This document shows, one piece after another, positions 16,127 through 24,583 of a DNA stretch of 49,277 nucleotides. Both the position numbers and the translations under genes were made by a program. This DNA comes from Myxococcota bacterium (lineage in GTDB: Bacteria > Myxococcota_A > Polyangia > Palsa-1104 > JAEUJZ01). Position 1 is the first letter of the stretch. Each line of letters opens with the position of its first letter. The DNA is taken from the NCBI GenBank assembly GCA_025057315.1, contig JANWXW010000021.1:1-49277 (forward strand), given 5' to 3'. The notes beneath the pieces were generated by a model that made no database searches, was not told where the DNA came from, and saw only the letters and a list, made by a program, of their open reading frames with translations.

Positions 16127-17755
16127 TCAGCGCCGGCCGAGCCGCCGCACCAGGGCGCGCATCTCCTCCAGCCCCATGAGCCAGCACAGGCCGCCGTAGA
16201 CCGCCGCGCCGACCGGCACATCGACGCAGAGGCGGACCAGCGCCGCCGGCCAGCCGCCCCCCCAGGCTCGGCTGGCGTGGCCCACGGCGCCATCCAGGGT
16301 CGCCACAACCCCCCCCATGACCAGGGCGGCCCCGGCGATGCGGGCCATGGCCAGCAGCACCTCCGGCCGCAAGGCCCCACCGTAGCGGCGCTCGAAGCTG
16401 CGCAGCAGCACGGCCAGGTTGGCCACCGCCGCCACGCTCGTGCCCAGGGCCAGCACCTGGTAGCCATAGCGGCGGTGCAGCGTCACCGCCAGAAGCACGT
16501 TGGCTGCCACGGCCGTGCCGGTGGCAGCCACAGGGATGCGGGGGAGCTTGAGGGCATAAAAGACCGGCGCCACCACCTTGACCGCGGCATAGGCCAGCAG
16601 GCCGAGGCTGTAGAGGCGCAGCGCCGCGGCCGCGGCGAGCGTGTCGGCGTGCGTGAAGGCACCATGCTCGTACAGCACGGTCACGATCGGCTCGGCCAGC
16701 ACCCACAGGGCCACGGCCGTCGGCAGCGTCAGGAACGACACCATGCGCAGAGCGCGGCGGAGCGTGTCGCGCACCCCGTCCAGGGCCTGCCCGACATCTC
16801 CCTCTGCGGCGCTGTGGGCATAGCGAGCCAGCGCCACCGTGCCCACCGCCACGCCAAAGAGGCCAATGGGCAGCTGCAGCAGGCGGAAGGCCACGTTGAG
16901 CCAGGTGACCGCCCCGTCCTGGGTGGAGGCCAGGGAGGAGTTGACGTAGATGTTCACCTGCGTGGCCATCAGGCCCACGGCAGCCGGGACCATGGTGAGG
17001 GCCATTTGCCGCAGGTGGGGGTCGCGCAGGTCCAGCTGCAGCGACAGGCGGAAGCCCGCGCGGCGCAGCGGCACCAGCTGCACCAGCAGCTGCAAGGCGC
17101 CGCCCACCAGGGTGGCCAGCGACCAGCCGATGGCCGCGGTGCGTCCCGCCCCCTGGCCGCTCAGCCACAGCAGCGCGCCGCCGGCGATGGAGGCCAGGTT
17201 GAACAGGGCCGGGGCCAGCGCGGGCGGCAGGAACCGCTCCTCGGCGTTGAGCATGCCCATGGCCACCGCGGCCAGCGACACCAGGAGCAGAAAGGGCATC
17301 ATGATCCGCGTCAGCAGCACCGTCAGCTCGGCCTTGCCCGCAATGGCCGCGTAGCCAGCTGCCCATGCGCCGACCAGCTGGGGGGCCAGCAGCGCACCCA
17401 GCAGGGTCAAGCTGCCGACGACCAGCAGCAGCACCGTCAGCACCCGGTTGGCCAGGCGGTAGGCCTCGGCGCGCCCGCCCTGCCGCAGGCGTTCGGCAAA
17501 GGCCGGCTGGAACGCCGCCGACAGCGCCCCTTCGGCAAACAGGTCCCGCAGCAGGTTGGGCAGGCGGAAGGCCATGGTGAAGGCGTCGCCATGGAAGCCG
17601 GCGCCCAGCAGCGCGGCAAAGGCCTGCTCCCGCACCAGCCCCAGCACGCGGGACAGCAGGGTCGCGGCCGAGATGAGCGCGGTGGCACGGCCCAGGCCCC
17701 CCCGGTGGGGGGCGGGGGCTGGCTTGGCTCCGGCTGCGGACGGCGGCGTGTGCAT
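16127..17755 (-). CDS. murJ: MurJ/MviN-like lipid II flippase
   Basis: Start at ATG 17755 (MHTPPSAAG) gives 542 aa, close to the ~510 aa usual for MurJ. Hallmarks include the N-terminal ATALISAATLLSRVLGLVREQAFAALLG-type helix, the segment AFRLPNLLRDLFAEGALSAAFQPAF typical of MurJ, and about 14 hydrophobic segments. MurJ moves lipid-linked peptidoglycan precursor across the inner membrane. The upstream in-frame extension is Arg-rich and reaches into the promoter region of the divergent kinase-like gene, so I exclude it. No peptidoglycan synthesis gene is adjacent; it appears monocistronic. Confidence 0.9.
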   Translation of the reverse strand: MHTPPSAAGAKPAPAPHRGGLGRATALISAATLLSRVLGLVREQAFAALLGAGFHGDAFTMAFRLPNLLRDLFAEGALSAAFQPAFAERLRQGGRAEAYRLANRVLTVLLLVVGSLTLLGALLAPQLVGAWAAGYAAIAGKAELTVLLTRIMMPFLLLVSLAAVAMGMLNAEERFLPPALAPALFNLASIAGGALLWLSGQGAGRTAAIGWSLATLVGGALQLLVQLVPLRRAGFRLSLQLDLRDPHLRQMALTMVPAAVGLMATQVNIYVNSSLASTQDGAVTWLNVAFRLLQLPIGLFGVAVGTVALARYAHSAAEGDVGQALDGVRDTLRRALRMVSFLTLPTAVALWVLAEPIVTVLYEHGAFTHADTLAAAAALRLYSLGLLAYAAVKVVAPVFYALKLPRIPVAATGTAVAANVLLAVTLHRRYGYQVLALGTSVAAVANLAVLLRSFERRYGGALRPEVLLAMARIAGAALVMGGVVATLDGAVGHASRAWGGGWPAALVRLCVDVPVGAAVYGGLCWLMGLEEMRALVRRLGRR

Positions 17756-17913
17756 GGTCAGGGGGCACACCGATGCTACTGCGGTCCATGAGGCGCCGCA
17801 CCTTTTTGTTCCCCTCTGGCTCCCCTCGCCCCGGTGCGTTGCGGCGGCCTCACCCACCCAAGCCTTGACCGGGCTCCGTTGCGGCCGCAAACTAGACCTG
17901 AACGATCGTCGGG

Positions 17914-19059
17914 ATGTCCATTGTCCGCCTTGCGGGCACTGCCTTGGCCCGCCTCTACCGCCTGGATGGCCCCCTGGCCCACGGGGCCCGCAGCATCCTC
18001 TATGATGCGTGCCACATCGTGTCAGGGCAGCGCTGCGCGCTCAAGATCTTCCACCGCGAGGTGGTCAGCGCGGAGCGGCTGGCCCGCTGTCGCCGCGATG
18101 CCGACATCGTCCAGGCCCTGCACCATCCGGCCCTGGTGCGCGCGCAGCAGTGGAGCCGGCCGGACCAGCTGCCGCTGGCCTATGTCAGCCTGGAGTTTGT
18201 CGAGGGGGAGGACCTGCTGTCGCGGATCCGCCGGCTGGGCCGCCTGCCGCCAGCCCAGGTGCTGGACATCGCCCTGCAGGCAGGCGCCGTGCTCCAGGCG
18301 GCACACAAAGTGGGGGTGATTCATCGCGGGCTGACGCCGCGCAACCTCCGCTGCGTGCCCTCCCAGGAGGCGGGGCGGCCCTGGGGGAGGGTGCGGGTGC
18401 TGGACTTTGGCATCGCCCACCTGCCCCCGCTGCCCGAGATGGGGGCCGCGCTGATGCCCTACCTGGCGCCGGAGCTGCGCCAGGGCGAGGAAGGCGACCC
18501 GCGTTCGGATCAGTTTTCCCTGGCCGCGATTCTCTATGAGGCCCTCACTGGCTGTCCCCCGCCGATCCTGGGGCGGGCTGGCACCCCTTCGGTCCCTGCC
18601 CTGGGCATCCGCTGTCCCGAGGCCCCGGCGCCCATGGTCCACGCCATCGAGCGGGCGCTGTCTCCGCTGCCCAGCGCGCGCTATGGCTCCCTGGAGGACT
18701 TTCTGCGGGCGCTGGAAGAAAAGGGACCGCGCCCCTTCCGCACCGGGGCGAGCGCGCGCTCGGGCGGCCCATCCCGCCACTCCGCCCTCTCGCCGGTGGC
18801 AGGCCGGGGGCTGGGCGTGGCGTCCCGGGCTTCGGGCTCCTGTGCCACGCCAAGCCGCGCCTCTGGCTCCGGGGCCTCGGCCAGCTCCCTGGCGCCCGTC
18901 GTGGTGCCGACCCGCCGGCCCGCAGGACGCCGCCTGGTGCCGGTGCTGGTGGGGCTCGCCCTGCTGGTGGGCGCCCTTGGGGTCGGCTGGCTGGTCCGCC
19001 CACTCGGTGTGGCGGGCATCCGCCGGGCGGCCGTCGAGGTCGCCTGTCCCAGTCGGTGA
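17914..19059 (+). CDS. Membrane-anchored Ser/Thr protein kinase homologue with HRG in place of HRD (likely pseudokinase)
   Basis: The 381-aa protein has a kinase domain at about 12-270. The ATP-binding lysine is present (CALKIF, Lys44), as are HRGLTPRNL (137-145, Asn144), DFG (164-166), APE (185-187) and DQFSLAAILYEALTG. The catalytic-loop aspartate is replaced by Gly139 (codon GGG at 18328-18330), and the Gly-rich loop is degenerate. A Ser/Ala-rich linker leads to one TM helix at about 341-361 and a tail of only ~20 residues, unlike the large sensor tails of many myxobacterial kinases. Phosphotransfer is probably lost or weak; a scaffolding role is inference. It is divergent from murJ. Confidence 0.85.
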   Translation: MSIVRLAGTALARLYRLDGPLAHGARSILYDACHIVSGQRCALKIFHREVVSAERLARCRRDADIVQALHHPALVRAQQWSRPDQLPLAYVSLEFVEGEDLLSRIRRLGRLPPAQVLDIALQAGAVLQAAHKVGVIHRGLTPRNLRCVPSQEAGRPWGRVRVLDFGIAHLPPLPEMGAALMPYLAPELRQGEEGDPRSDQFSLAAILYEALTGCPPPILGRAGTPSVPALGIRCPEAPAPMVHAIERALSPLPSARYGSLEDFLRALEEKGPRPFRTGASARSGGPSRHSALSPVAGRGLGVASRASGSCATPSRASGSGASASSLAPVVVPTRRPAGRRLVPVLVGLALLVGALGVGWLVRPLGVAGIRRAAVEVACPSR

Positions 19060-19724
19060 GCTGCCGGACCCCGGCCCGACTGGAGCTCTAGCACCCGGCC
19101 GAGGGAGAGGGCGGGGCCGCGCAGGTCATGGGCGACCTCGCCTGGCGCCCTGGCCAGCACCGGGCTCTGGCAGAGCTCCAGCAGGTGGGGCGCGTAGACA
19201 GCCCGCTGCTCCGCATCGATGGGCTGCGCCGGGGGCTGCTGCTCAGCGCTGGCATCGCCGACGGGGCAGGGCACCCCGCGGCGGGCCCGGATGCGGGGGC
19301 CAGGTGGAGCAGGGTGGCATGGATATAGACATCCACAAACCTTCACGACCATCGGCGACGGCCCAGCAGCCGGAACGCCCCGTGCCGATCCGGACGCTTC
19401 CGCGGCGCCCGCCGCACCCGCTCGCCCAGGACCCCCGCGTGGCCTCCCCTGCTGGTCGGCCCAGGCCACTGCCTGCCAGGCCCTGCAGGCGGCGCCCATG
19501 CGCCCGAGCGGGTCTTTGTGGGTTCTCCCCCAAGGGGGGCGGGCCCGCGCCTTCAGGGTGCCCTTGGCGGCACGCTGCTCGGCCCGCCAGGGCACGGGGA
19601 GAGACACAGCGGGAGGCGGGCCTCGACCTTGGGCAACCCCGTCTGCGGATCAAAAGACGCCTGCGCGGGGCCTGCAGGGGGCCTGCCGGAAACTTTCCAT
19701 CAGACCATGCGAGACCTCGCGGGC
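19060..19724. other. Gene-poor region after the kinase homologue, no gene called
   Basis: Several frames are open because of GC content but none has a convincing start, Shine-Dalgarno site or protein-like composition. A minus-strand stretch around 19100-19260 reads somewhat like coding sequence (a DAEQRAVYAPHLLELC segment) and could be a decayed gene. This is not firm. Confidence 0.4.
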
Positions 19725-19976
19725 CTACGAGCGGCGCGCAGCCAGCTCTTGCCGGATCTGCTCCACCCGGCGGGTAAACTCCGCCTCCCCCAGCTCATCC
19801 ACGTCGCCCACGTGCCCCAGGCAGCGGGACAGGTAGTCCATGTTGCGCTCGAACTCCCCGGTGGTCATGTTCAGCGCCAGCACGTCCATGCCCCCGTCGG
19901 GGGTGGGGACCATCTTCACGGGTCGGTCGTTGACGGTGTAGTACCAGGGCAGCGGTCGGCTCTTGGCGGGCCTCAT
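19725..19976 (-). CDS. Small conserved-looking hypothetical protein
   Basis: The 83-aa product starts MRPAKSRPLPWYYTVNDRPV. It has protein-like composition (Tyr, Trp, Asp, Asn, Met present) in a region where spurious frames are Arg/Pro/Ala-rich. It ends in a charged helix (EAEFTRRVEQIRQELAARRS). No signal peptide or known motif. The segment GGMDVLALNMTTGEFERNMDYLSRC suggests a compact alpha/beta domain. Upstream lies an unusually AT/CT-rich segment that could hold its promoter. The function is unknown. Confidence 0.6.
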   Translation of the reverse strand: MRPAKSRPLPWYYTVNDRPVKMVPTPDGGMDVLALNMTTGEFERNMDYLSRCLGHVGDVDELGEAEFTRRVEQIRQELAARRS

Positions 19977-20530
19977 GCGGTTGCTCCGTGGAATGTCTGT
20001 TGAGGGCTACCCCTTCCCTCTCCTCTCCCCCCTCGCTTCTCTGTTCTTGCTACTCGATGGGGTCCCGCTCTTGCCTCGTGGGACCCGACCTTCTCTTCTC
20101 TCCTCTTCCCTCTGTTCTATATACCATAGGGCGGCCGGGGAGCCCGCGCGGATGGCTGCGCGGGGCCTGGTGGCAGGCAGGTTGCCCGGGGAGCCAGGGG
20201 CCGGCTCGGTTGCCGGGTCCAGGGGGCAGGAGGGCCGAGCAGACCGGGCCGGCGCGCCGGGGGCGGGGCCATCTGAACGAAGCCGGCGCTGCGTAGGGGC
20301 CGAGGAGGCATGTGCAGGGGGTGAGCTGGCCTGGCATGCAGCCGAGGAGGGGTCTGCCCATGCGAAGCCGGCGGTTCGCAGGAGCAGAGGATCCGTTCGC
20401 GGCTGCGGGCAGCCCGTCTCCCGGTGGGGACCGGCGGTCTGCTCCGGCCGAGGCGGTGCCTGCTCCTGGAGGCCGGGGGTACCCTGGGTGTCGCTGGGGC
20501 AGAGGCCGCGGTGGCCTCGCCGGGGCGCTG
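19977..20530. other. Intergenic region with AT/CT-rich island, no gene seen
   Basis: 19990-20130 is pyrimidine-rich and lower in GC than its surroundings, ending with a TATATA stretch near 20120 that might serve as a promoter element. 20150-20530 is GC-rich without a convincing frame. No repeat of note. Confidence 0.4.
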
Positions 20531-21044
20531 TCAGGGCGGTGGGCTGTCGCCCAGGTCGAAGGGCCCAGCGGGATCGTCTCCGGGATGCAGCTCAGGGTGG
20601 TGCTCCAGCAGGCGCACGATGCTGTTCCAGCGCAGGATGGCGTCGTCGTTGCCGGGCGGGCGGCGCGCCTCTGCCTCGGCATAGCGGCGCATGGCCTGCT
20701 CGACCAGGCCCGACAGCGTCCCTGCCGGGGTGCCGGTGCTCAGACGGGCGCGGCACAGCCGCTCGTAGGCCAGGCCGACCAGGTAGGGCCTCTCGTACGG
20801 GTCGAGGATGCGACCAAAGACCTCTAGGGCCTCGGCACACTTGTCGGGTGGCGGTCAAACTGGTCGGTCAGCGCCAGCCCCAGCTCGCGCAGAGCGCCCT
20901 TGTGGTCGGGGGAGATCTCCAGGATGTCGCGGGCGAGGCTCTCGGCCTGGTCGGGCTGGTTGAGCAGGTGATAGCGTTCGGCCTTGTCCAGGGGGGAGGG
21001 GATGCTCTCGAGCGCGATCTTTTGTGCAGGTGCAGGTATTTCAT
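20531..21044 (-). pseudogene. Frameshifted TPR-like gene (two single-base disruptions)
   Basis: From ATG 21044 (GGAG about 9 nt upstream) the frame reads MKYLHLHK, then breaks at an A-run (T-run 21020-21023 on the plus strand). One extra base restores KIALESIPSPLDKAERYHLL and a TPR-like helix set (QAESLARDILEISPDHKGALRELGLAL). A second missing base near 20843-20848 breaks it again. Beyond it the restored frame reads KCAEALEVFGRILDP, LVGLAYERLCRARL and ILRWNSIVRLLEHHPELH to a TGA at 20531. With two bases added, the length is exactly 172 codons. This is either a decayed gene or two sequencing/assembly errors. It is divergent from the esterase gene. Confidence 0.65.
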
Positions 21045-21121
21045 GGGTCGGCTCCAGGGGGGCGTAGCAGCAACGCAGGGGCGATGTCGATCGGGCCAGC
21101 GCAGCAGAGTATAGTGGCCCC

Positions 21122-22054
21122 ATGTCCCTTCACCCTGAGCTGCGGGCGCTGCTGGATCAGCTCGCGGCGCTGAGCAGTCCGCCCCTAGAGTCTCTGCCAC
21201 CGCAGGAGGCCCGCCGCCGCTACCGGGGCTTTCGCGTGCTGGCGGGGCGGCCCGATGCCTCGGTGCAGACCAGGGAGCTGAGCATGCCTGGGGCTGACGG
21301 ACCGTTGCCCGCCCGGCTCTACCGGGTTGAGGAGTCCGCTGCGGCGCCGGTGCTGCTGTACCTGCATGGCGGGGGGTGGGTGGTGGGGGGGCTGGACACC
21401 CATGACGGCCTGTGCCGCGGCCTGGCGCGGGCCTCGCGCTGCGCCGTGGTGTCGTTGGACTACCGGCTTGCGCCCGAGCACCGCTTTCCGGCGGCGCTGG
21501 AGGATGCCTGGGCCGCCCTGGTGCATCTGGGCGCGCACGGGGCTACACTCGGGCTCGATGCGGGCCGTCTGGGCATTGGGGGCGACAGCGCGGGCGGCAA
21601 CCTGGCTGCGGCGGCGACGATGCTGGCGCGTGACCGGGGCGGACCGCGGCTGCGGGCGCAGCTGCTGCTCTATCCGGCCATGGCGCACGAGCGCAACCTG
21701 CCCTCGCACCATGAGTTTGCCCGGGGCTACCTGCTCACCGCGAGCCTGATGGACTGGTTCTGGCAGCAGTATCTGCGGGGCCCGGAGGATGCCCACAACC
21801 CGCTGGTCTCGCCGCTCAAGGCCGAGGATCTCAGGGGGCTTCCTCCGGCGCTGGTGGTGACCGCGGAGTTGGACCCGCTGCGGGATGAGGGCGAGGCCTA
21901 CGCGGCACGGCTCGCGGCCGCTGGGGTGCCCACGGTGCTGCGGCGCTATCGGGGCATGATTCACGGGTTCTTGCAGATGACCGGAGTGGTCCCGGCGGCG
22001 CGCCAGGCGCTCGACGAGATCGGGGGGGAGCTGGGGCATCTGCTGGCAGGCTGA
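21122..22054 (+). CDS. Alpha/beta hydrolase of the hormone-sensitive-lipase family (esterase)
   Basis: The 310-aa protein has all family marks: the oxyanion motif HGGGWVVGG, YRLAPEHRFPAALED, nucleophile elbow GGDSAGGNLAAA, the acid in AELDPLRDEGE and the base in MIHGFLQM. This matches bacterial carboxylesterases/lipases of family IV, which hydrolyse short acyl esters. There is no signal peptide, so it is probably cytoplasmic. Start ATG 21122 is 77 bp from the divergent start of the frameshifted TPR gene. It ends convergently with the TPR protein at 22091. Confidence 0.92.
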   Translation: MSLHPELRALLDQLAALSSPPLESLPPQEARRRYRGFRVLAGRPDASVQTRELSMPGADGPLPARLYRVEESAAAPVLLYLHGGGWVVGGLDTHDGLCRGLARASRCAVVSLDYRLAPEHRFPAALEDAWAALVHLGAHGATLGLDAGRLGIGGDSAGGNLAAAATMLARDRGGPRLRAQLLLYPAMAHERNLPSHHEFARGYLLTASLMDWFWQQYLRGPEDAHNPLVSPLKAEDLRGLPPALVVTAELDPLRDEGEAYAARLAAAGVPTVLRRYRGMIHGFLQMTGVVPAARQALDEIGGELGHLLAG

Positions 22055-22090
22055 GCGGCCAGCGGGGGGCACTTTATCCGCCAGGTGTGA

Positions 22091-22879
22091 CTATGTGAGC
22101 GGCTTGGGCAGCTCGGCGGGCACGGGGTTGGTGGTGGGCAGCCCGAGGGCACGCAGCGCCTGCCGGGCCCGGGCGCCGTATTCGGTGAAGGGGTGGGCCG
22201 CGGCCCGTTCCAGACGGAGGCGCGCCTCGGCTTCCTGGCCGCGAGCGCGGGCCACCTCGCTCAGCCACCACCACCGCTCCGCCGTTCGTGCCGGGTTGGC
22301 CTCGACGTCGGGATCGAACTTCCAGGCCCCGCCCTCGCCCTCCAGCTGGAGGGCGAGCTGGAGGGCCTTTTCGGCCCGGTCCAGGTCTCCCATGCGCAGC
22401 AGCGCGATGCCGCGCGTGCCGCTGATGCAGGCCAGCAGCGCCATGTCGCGCCCCAGGCCATCGTCGCCGGCTAGCAGCTCTTCGGCATCGCGAAGGTGGT
22501 CCAGGGCATCTTCTGGGCGACCGAGCAGCGCCAGGGTGTAGGCCCGGTTGTTGAGCCACAGGGCGATCTGGTGCGGCTGCAGGTGGCGCAGACAGACGCG
22601 GTCCAGCTCCTCCAGCGCCTGCTCGTGCTCCTTGAGGCCGTTGAGAGCACAGGCCAGGTTGATGCGGATAAGCTGCTCGTCGTAGGGGGCCAGCTTGCGC
22701 GACAGCGCGAGGCGGTAGTAGCGCACCAGCGCCTCGTGTTCGCCGCGGACAAGGGCCCCGTGGTACTCCTCATCGACCTGGCCGGGCAGTAGCAGCTGGG
22801 CACGCGAGCGCTGTTGCTCGGTGGTCGTCAGCACCGCGAGGATGGTGATCCAGGCCAGCAGGAAGAAGATGCCCAGCAC
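22091..22879 (-). CDS. Membrane-anchored TPR protein
   Basis: The 262-aa protein has one N-terminal TM segment (MLGIFFLLAWITILAVLTT) directly at the start, so its TPR domain should be anchored in the inner membrane. TPR-like helix pairs run from about 40 to 240 (LIRINLACALNGLKEHEQALEELD, ALWLNNRAYTLALLGRPEDALDHL, TRGIALLRMGDLDRAEKAL, WWWLSEVARARGQEAEARL). The last 15 residues are Pro-rich. It lies 9 bp downstream of the ATP-grasp-like gene on the same strand, so the two are probably co-transcribed. It may mediate protein contacts; no partner can be named. Confidence 0.8.
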   Translation of the reverse strand: MLGIFFLLAWITILAVLTTTEQQRSRAQLLLPGQVDEEYHGALVRGEHEALVRYYRLALSRKLAPYDEQLIRINLACALNGLKEHEQALEELDRVCLRHLQPHQIALWLNNRAYTLALLGRPEDALDHLRDAEELLAGDDGLGRDMALLACISGTRGIALLRMGDLDRAEKALQLALQLEGEGGAWKFDPDVEANPARTAERWWWLSEVARARGQEAEARLRLERAAAHPFTEYGARARQALRALGLPTTNPVPAELPKPLT

Positions 22880-22888
22880 AAACCCATT

Positions 22889-23998
22889 TTAGCGTGAAGC
22901 GGCGGGTTGCGCCTCTTGCTGGGGGATGGTGCGCACCCGGCGAACGAGGTGATCGAAGGCAGACCAGCCCACCGCATCGCGCAGGTCGCCGGGCAGCTCG
23001 GCAAAGGGGTCTATATCCAGGACGCGAAAGTCATCGAAGCGGCGCGACAGCGCCACATCCACCACCAGCCCCACGCAGCGCTGCGACCGGCACAGGCGGG
23101 CCGTGGCCTCCTCGATGCGGCTCAGCAGCTCGCGCGGCACATGGCGGCGCATGGCGCTGAAGTCCTGGGGCACACCGGGCTCGGGGGGCGCACCGCGAAC
23201 CCGCCATAGGCTGCCCGGTCCCACCTGACCCATGAGGATCCGCCCTCCGGCGCACAGCAGGGACAGCACAAACGGCCGGCCGGCGATCTCGGCTGGGGTC
23301 CACGCCTCTTCCACCACGGCCCCCAGCTCCCCCAGCCGCCCGACCAGGGGACGCAGCTCTGCCTCGTTCATCGTGTGCACCGGACAGCGTGCCGCGCCGG
23401 CTGGGGTGAAGCGGCAGTTGGCGCGTCCGCGCAGGCCGCGCCCGCTAAGCCACAGCTCCACCGTGGGCACAGGCGGCAGGCTACGGCGCAGGCGCAGGAT
23501 CAGCCTTCCGCCCTGGGACAGGCGCAGCTGGTTGCGCACCGCCTCGTAGGCCAGCCGCGCTCCGCGGCTATCGATGGGCCACACCCCTGGCGCTGGCACG
23601 CCGTCTCGGCTCAGGCACCGGTGGCGCAGCTCCAGGTCCAGCAGCGCCACCAGCGTCTGGGGGGGCGTGGCGTAGCAGGGCACGGCGCCGTACCGGCTCA
23701 GGTGGCTCTCTAGCAGCGCGGTGGCCTGGATCAGGCCCGCCACCACGGCCGGGGCAGCCTCCACGTCGGCGATCCCGACTCCGGCACCGCCCAGGGAGGC
23801 CAGGATCGCTCGCTCTCCCTCCGTGGGGGAAGCCAGCCGCAACAGCAGCGGACCGGGCGGCAGCTCGGGCAGGGCAGCCGGGACCGCCAGTTCGGCCCAG
23901 CTCAGAATGAATGGCCGCGTGGCTGTCGCCCGCTCCCACGAGCAGGCATAGTCGCGCACGTGCGTGGCCTGGGCAGCACCGATAAGAAGATGATTCAT
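22889..23998 (-). CDS. ATP-grasp-like protein, possibly STM4014 type
   Basis: The 369-aa protein starts MNHLLIGAAQATHVRDYA, like a nucleotide-binding N-terminal domain. LLLRLASPTEGERAILASLGG resembles the 'SPGE' motif I recall from STM4014-type ATP-grasp proteins. The C-terminal part has VGLVVDVALSRRFDDFRVLDIDPFAELPGDL, which resembles the metal-binding end of ATP-grasp enzymes (D-x-D-P in place of E-x-N-P). Such enzymes form carboxylate-amine or thioester bonds using ATP. Assignment is from memory and only moderately sure. The start overlaps the region of an opposing lipoprotein gene. Confidence 0.45.
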   Translation of the reverse strand: MNHLLIGAAQATHVRDYACSWERATATRPFILSWAELAVPAALPELPPGPLLLRLASPTEGERAILASLGGAGVGIADVEAAPAVVAGLIQATALLESHLSRYGAVPCYATPPQTLVALLDLELRHRCLSRDGVPAPGVWPIDSRGARLAYEAVRNQLRLSQGGRLILRLRRSLPPVPTVELWLSGRGLRGRANCRFTPAGAARCPVHTMNEAELRPLVGRLGELGAVVEEAWTPAEIAGRPFVLSLLCAGGRILMGQVGPGSLWRVRGAPPEPGVPQDFSAMRRHVPRELLSRIEEATARLCRSQRCVGLVVDVALSRRFDDFRVLDIDPFAELPGDLRDAVGWSAFDHLVRRVRTIPQQEAQPAASR

Positions 23999-24055
23999 AC
24001 GCTGCGTCCACGAGCCCCGAAGGCCTCTGCCTTCGTTTCGTTGTACAGTGTACTG

Positions 24056-24583
24056 GTGAAGGCGATCGGAGCGTGGCCCTTACTATATCTGCTTGCGGGT
24101 CCGGTGGGGCTTGGTTGCGCGCCGCAGGCCACGGACACTCCCTCTGGCGACGACGGCTGGCTGCCGGCTGGGGCGCGCACGGCCATGGTCCAGCAGGTCC
24201 AGGACGGCTGCGCCCTGCTGCTGCCCGAGCTGATGGAGGGCCGGAGCCTGACCGTGCTCCTGCAGCGCGACGGGGAGGCGGTGGAGGTCTCGGTGCCGAC
24301 CACGACCCTGCCCCGGTTGCGCGCCCCGCGCCATGACCGCGATCGCTTCCGCACCGAGGCGCGGCAGGTGCCGATTACGGCCAAAGGGGGCCTGTGCACG
24401 GCCCGCCGCAGCCAGCACTACGAGGGCCGCGATCACAGCATGACCGAGTACCACGTGCTGTTCATCAACGAGGACACCATGCCGATGGGCGACTGCGCCG
24501 GCACGCCGCTGCCCTGTCGCACCGTGGCCACCCTGGCCATCCGCTGGTGCCCGCCGCGCATCGACTGTATCCTGCCGCGGTGA
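24056..24583 (+). CDS. Small secreted, probably lipidated protein
   Basis: I prefer the GTG start at 24056, which gives MKAIGAWPLLYLLAGPVGLGC, a short basic N-terminus, hydrophobic core and a Cys at 21 (lipobox VGLGC is imperfect). A longer frame from ATG 23990 overlaps the start of the opposing gene. The mature part has several Cys (DGCALL, GLCTARRS, GDCAGTPLPC, IRWCPPRIDC) that could form disulfides. No family recognised. The stop overlaps the GTG start of the TsaC/Sua5 gene by 4 bp (GTGA), suggesting translational coupling. Confidence 0.6.
   Translation: MKAIGAWPLLYLLAGPVGLGCAPQATDTPSGDDGWLPAGARTAMVQQVQDGCALLLPELMEGRSLTVLLQRDGEAVEVSVPTTTLPRLRAPRHDRDRFRTEARQVPITAKGGLCTARRSQHYEGRDHSMTEYHVLFINEDTMPMGDCAGTPLPCRTVATLAIRWCPPRIDCILPR

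Noticed and set aside
15891..17801. 636-aa minus-strand frame parallel to murJ
   Set aside because: It is the same strand in another frame. murJ in its own frame has clear family motifs, whereas this frame is Gly/Arg/Pro/Ala-rich.
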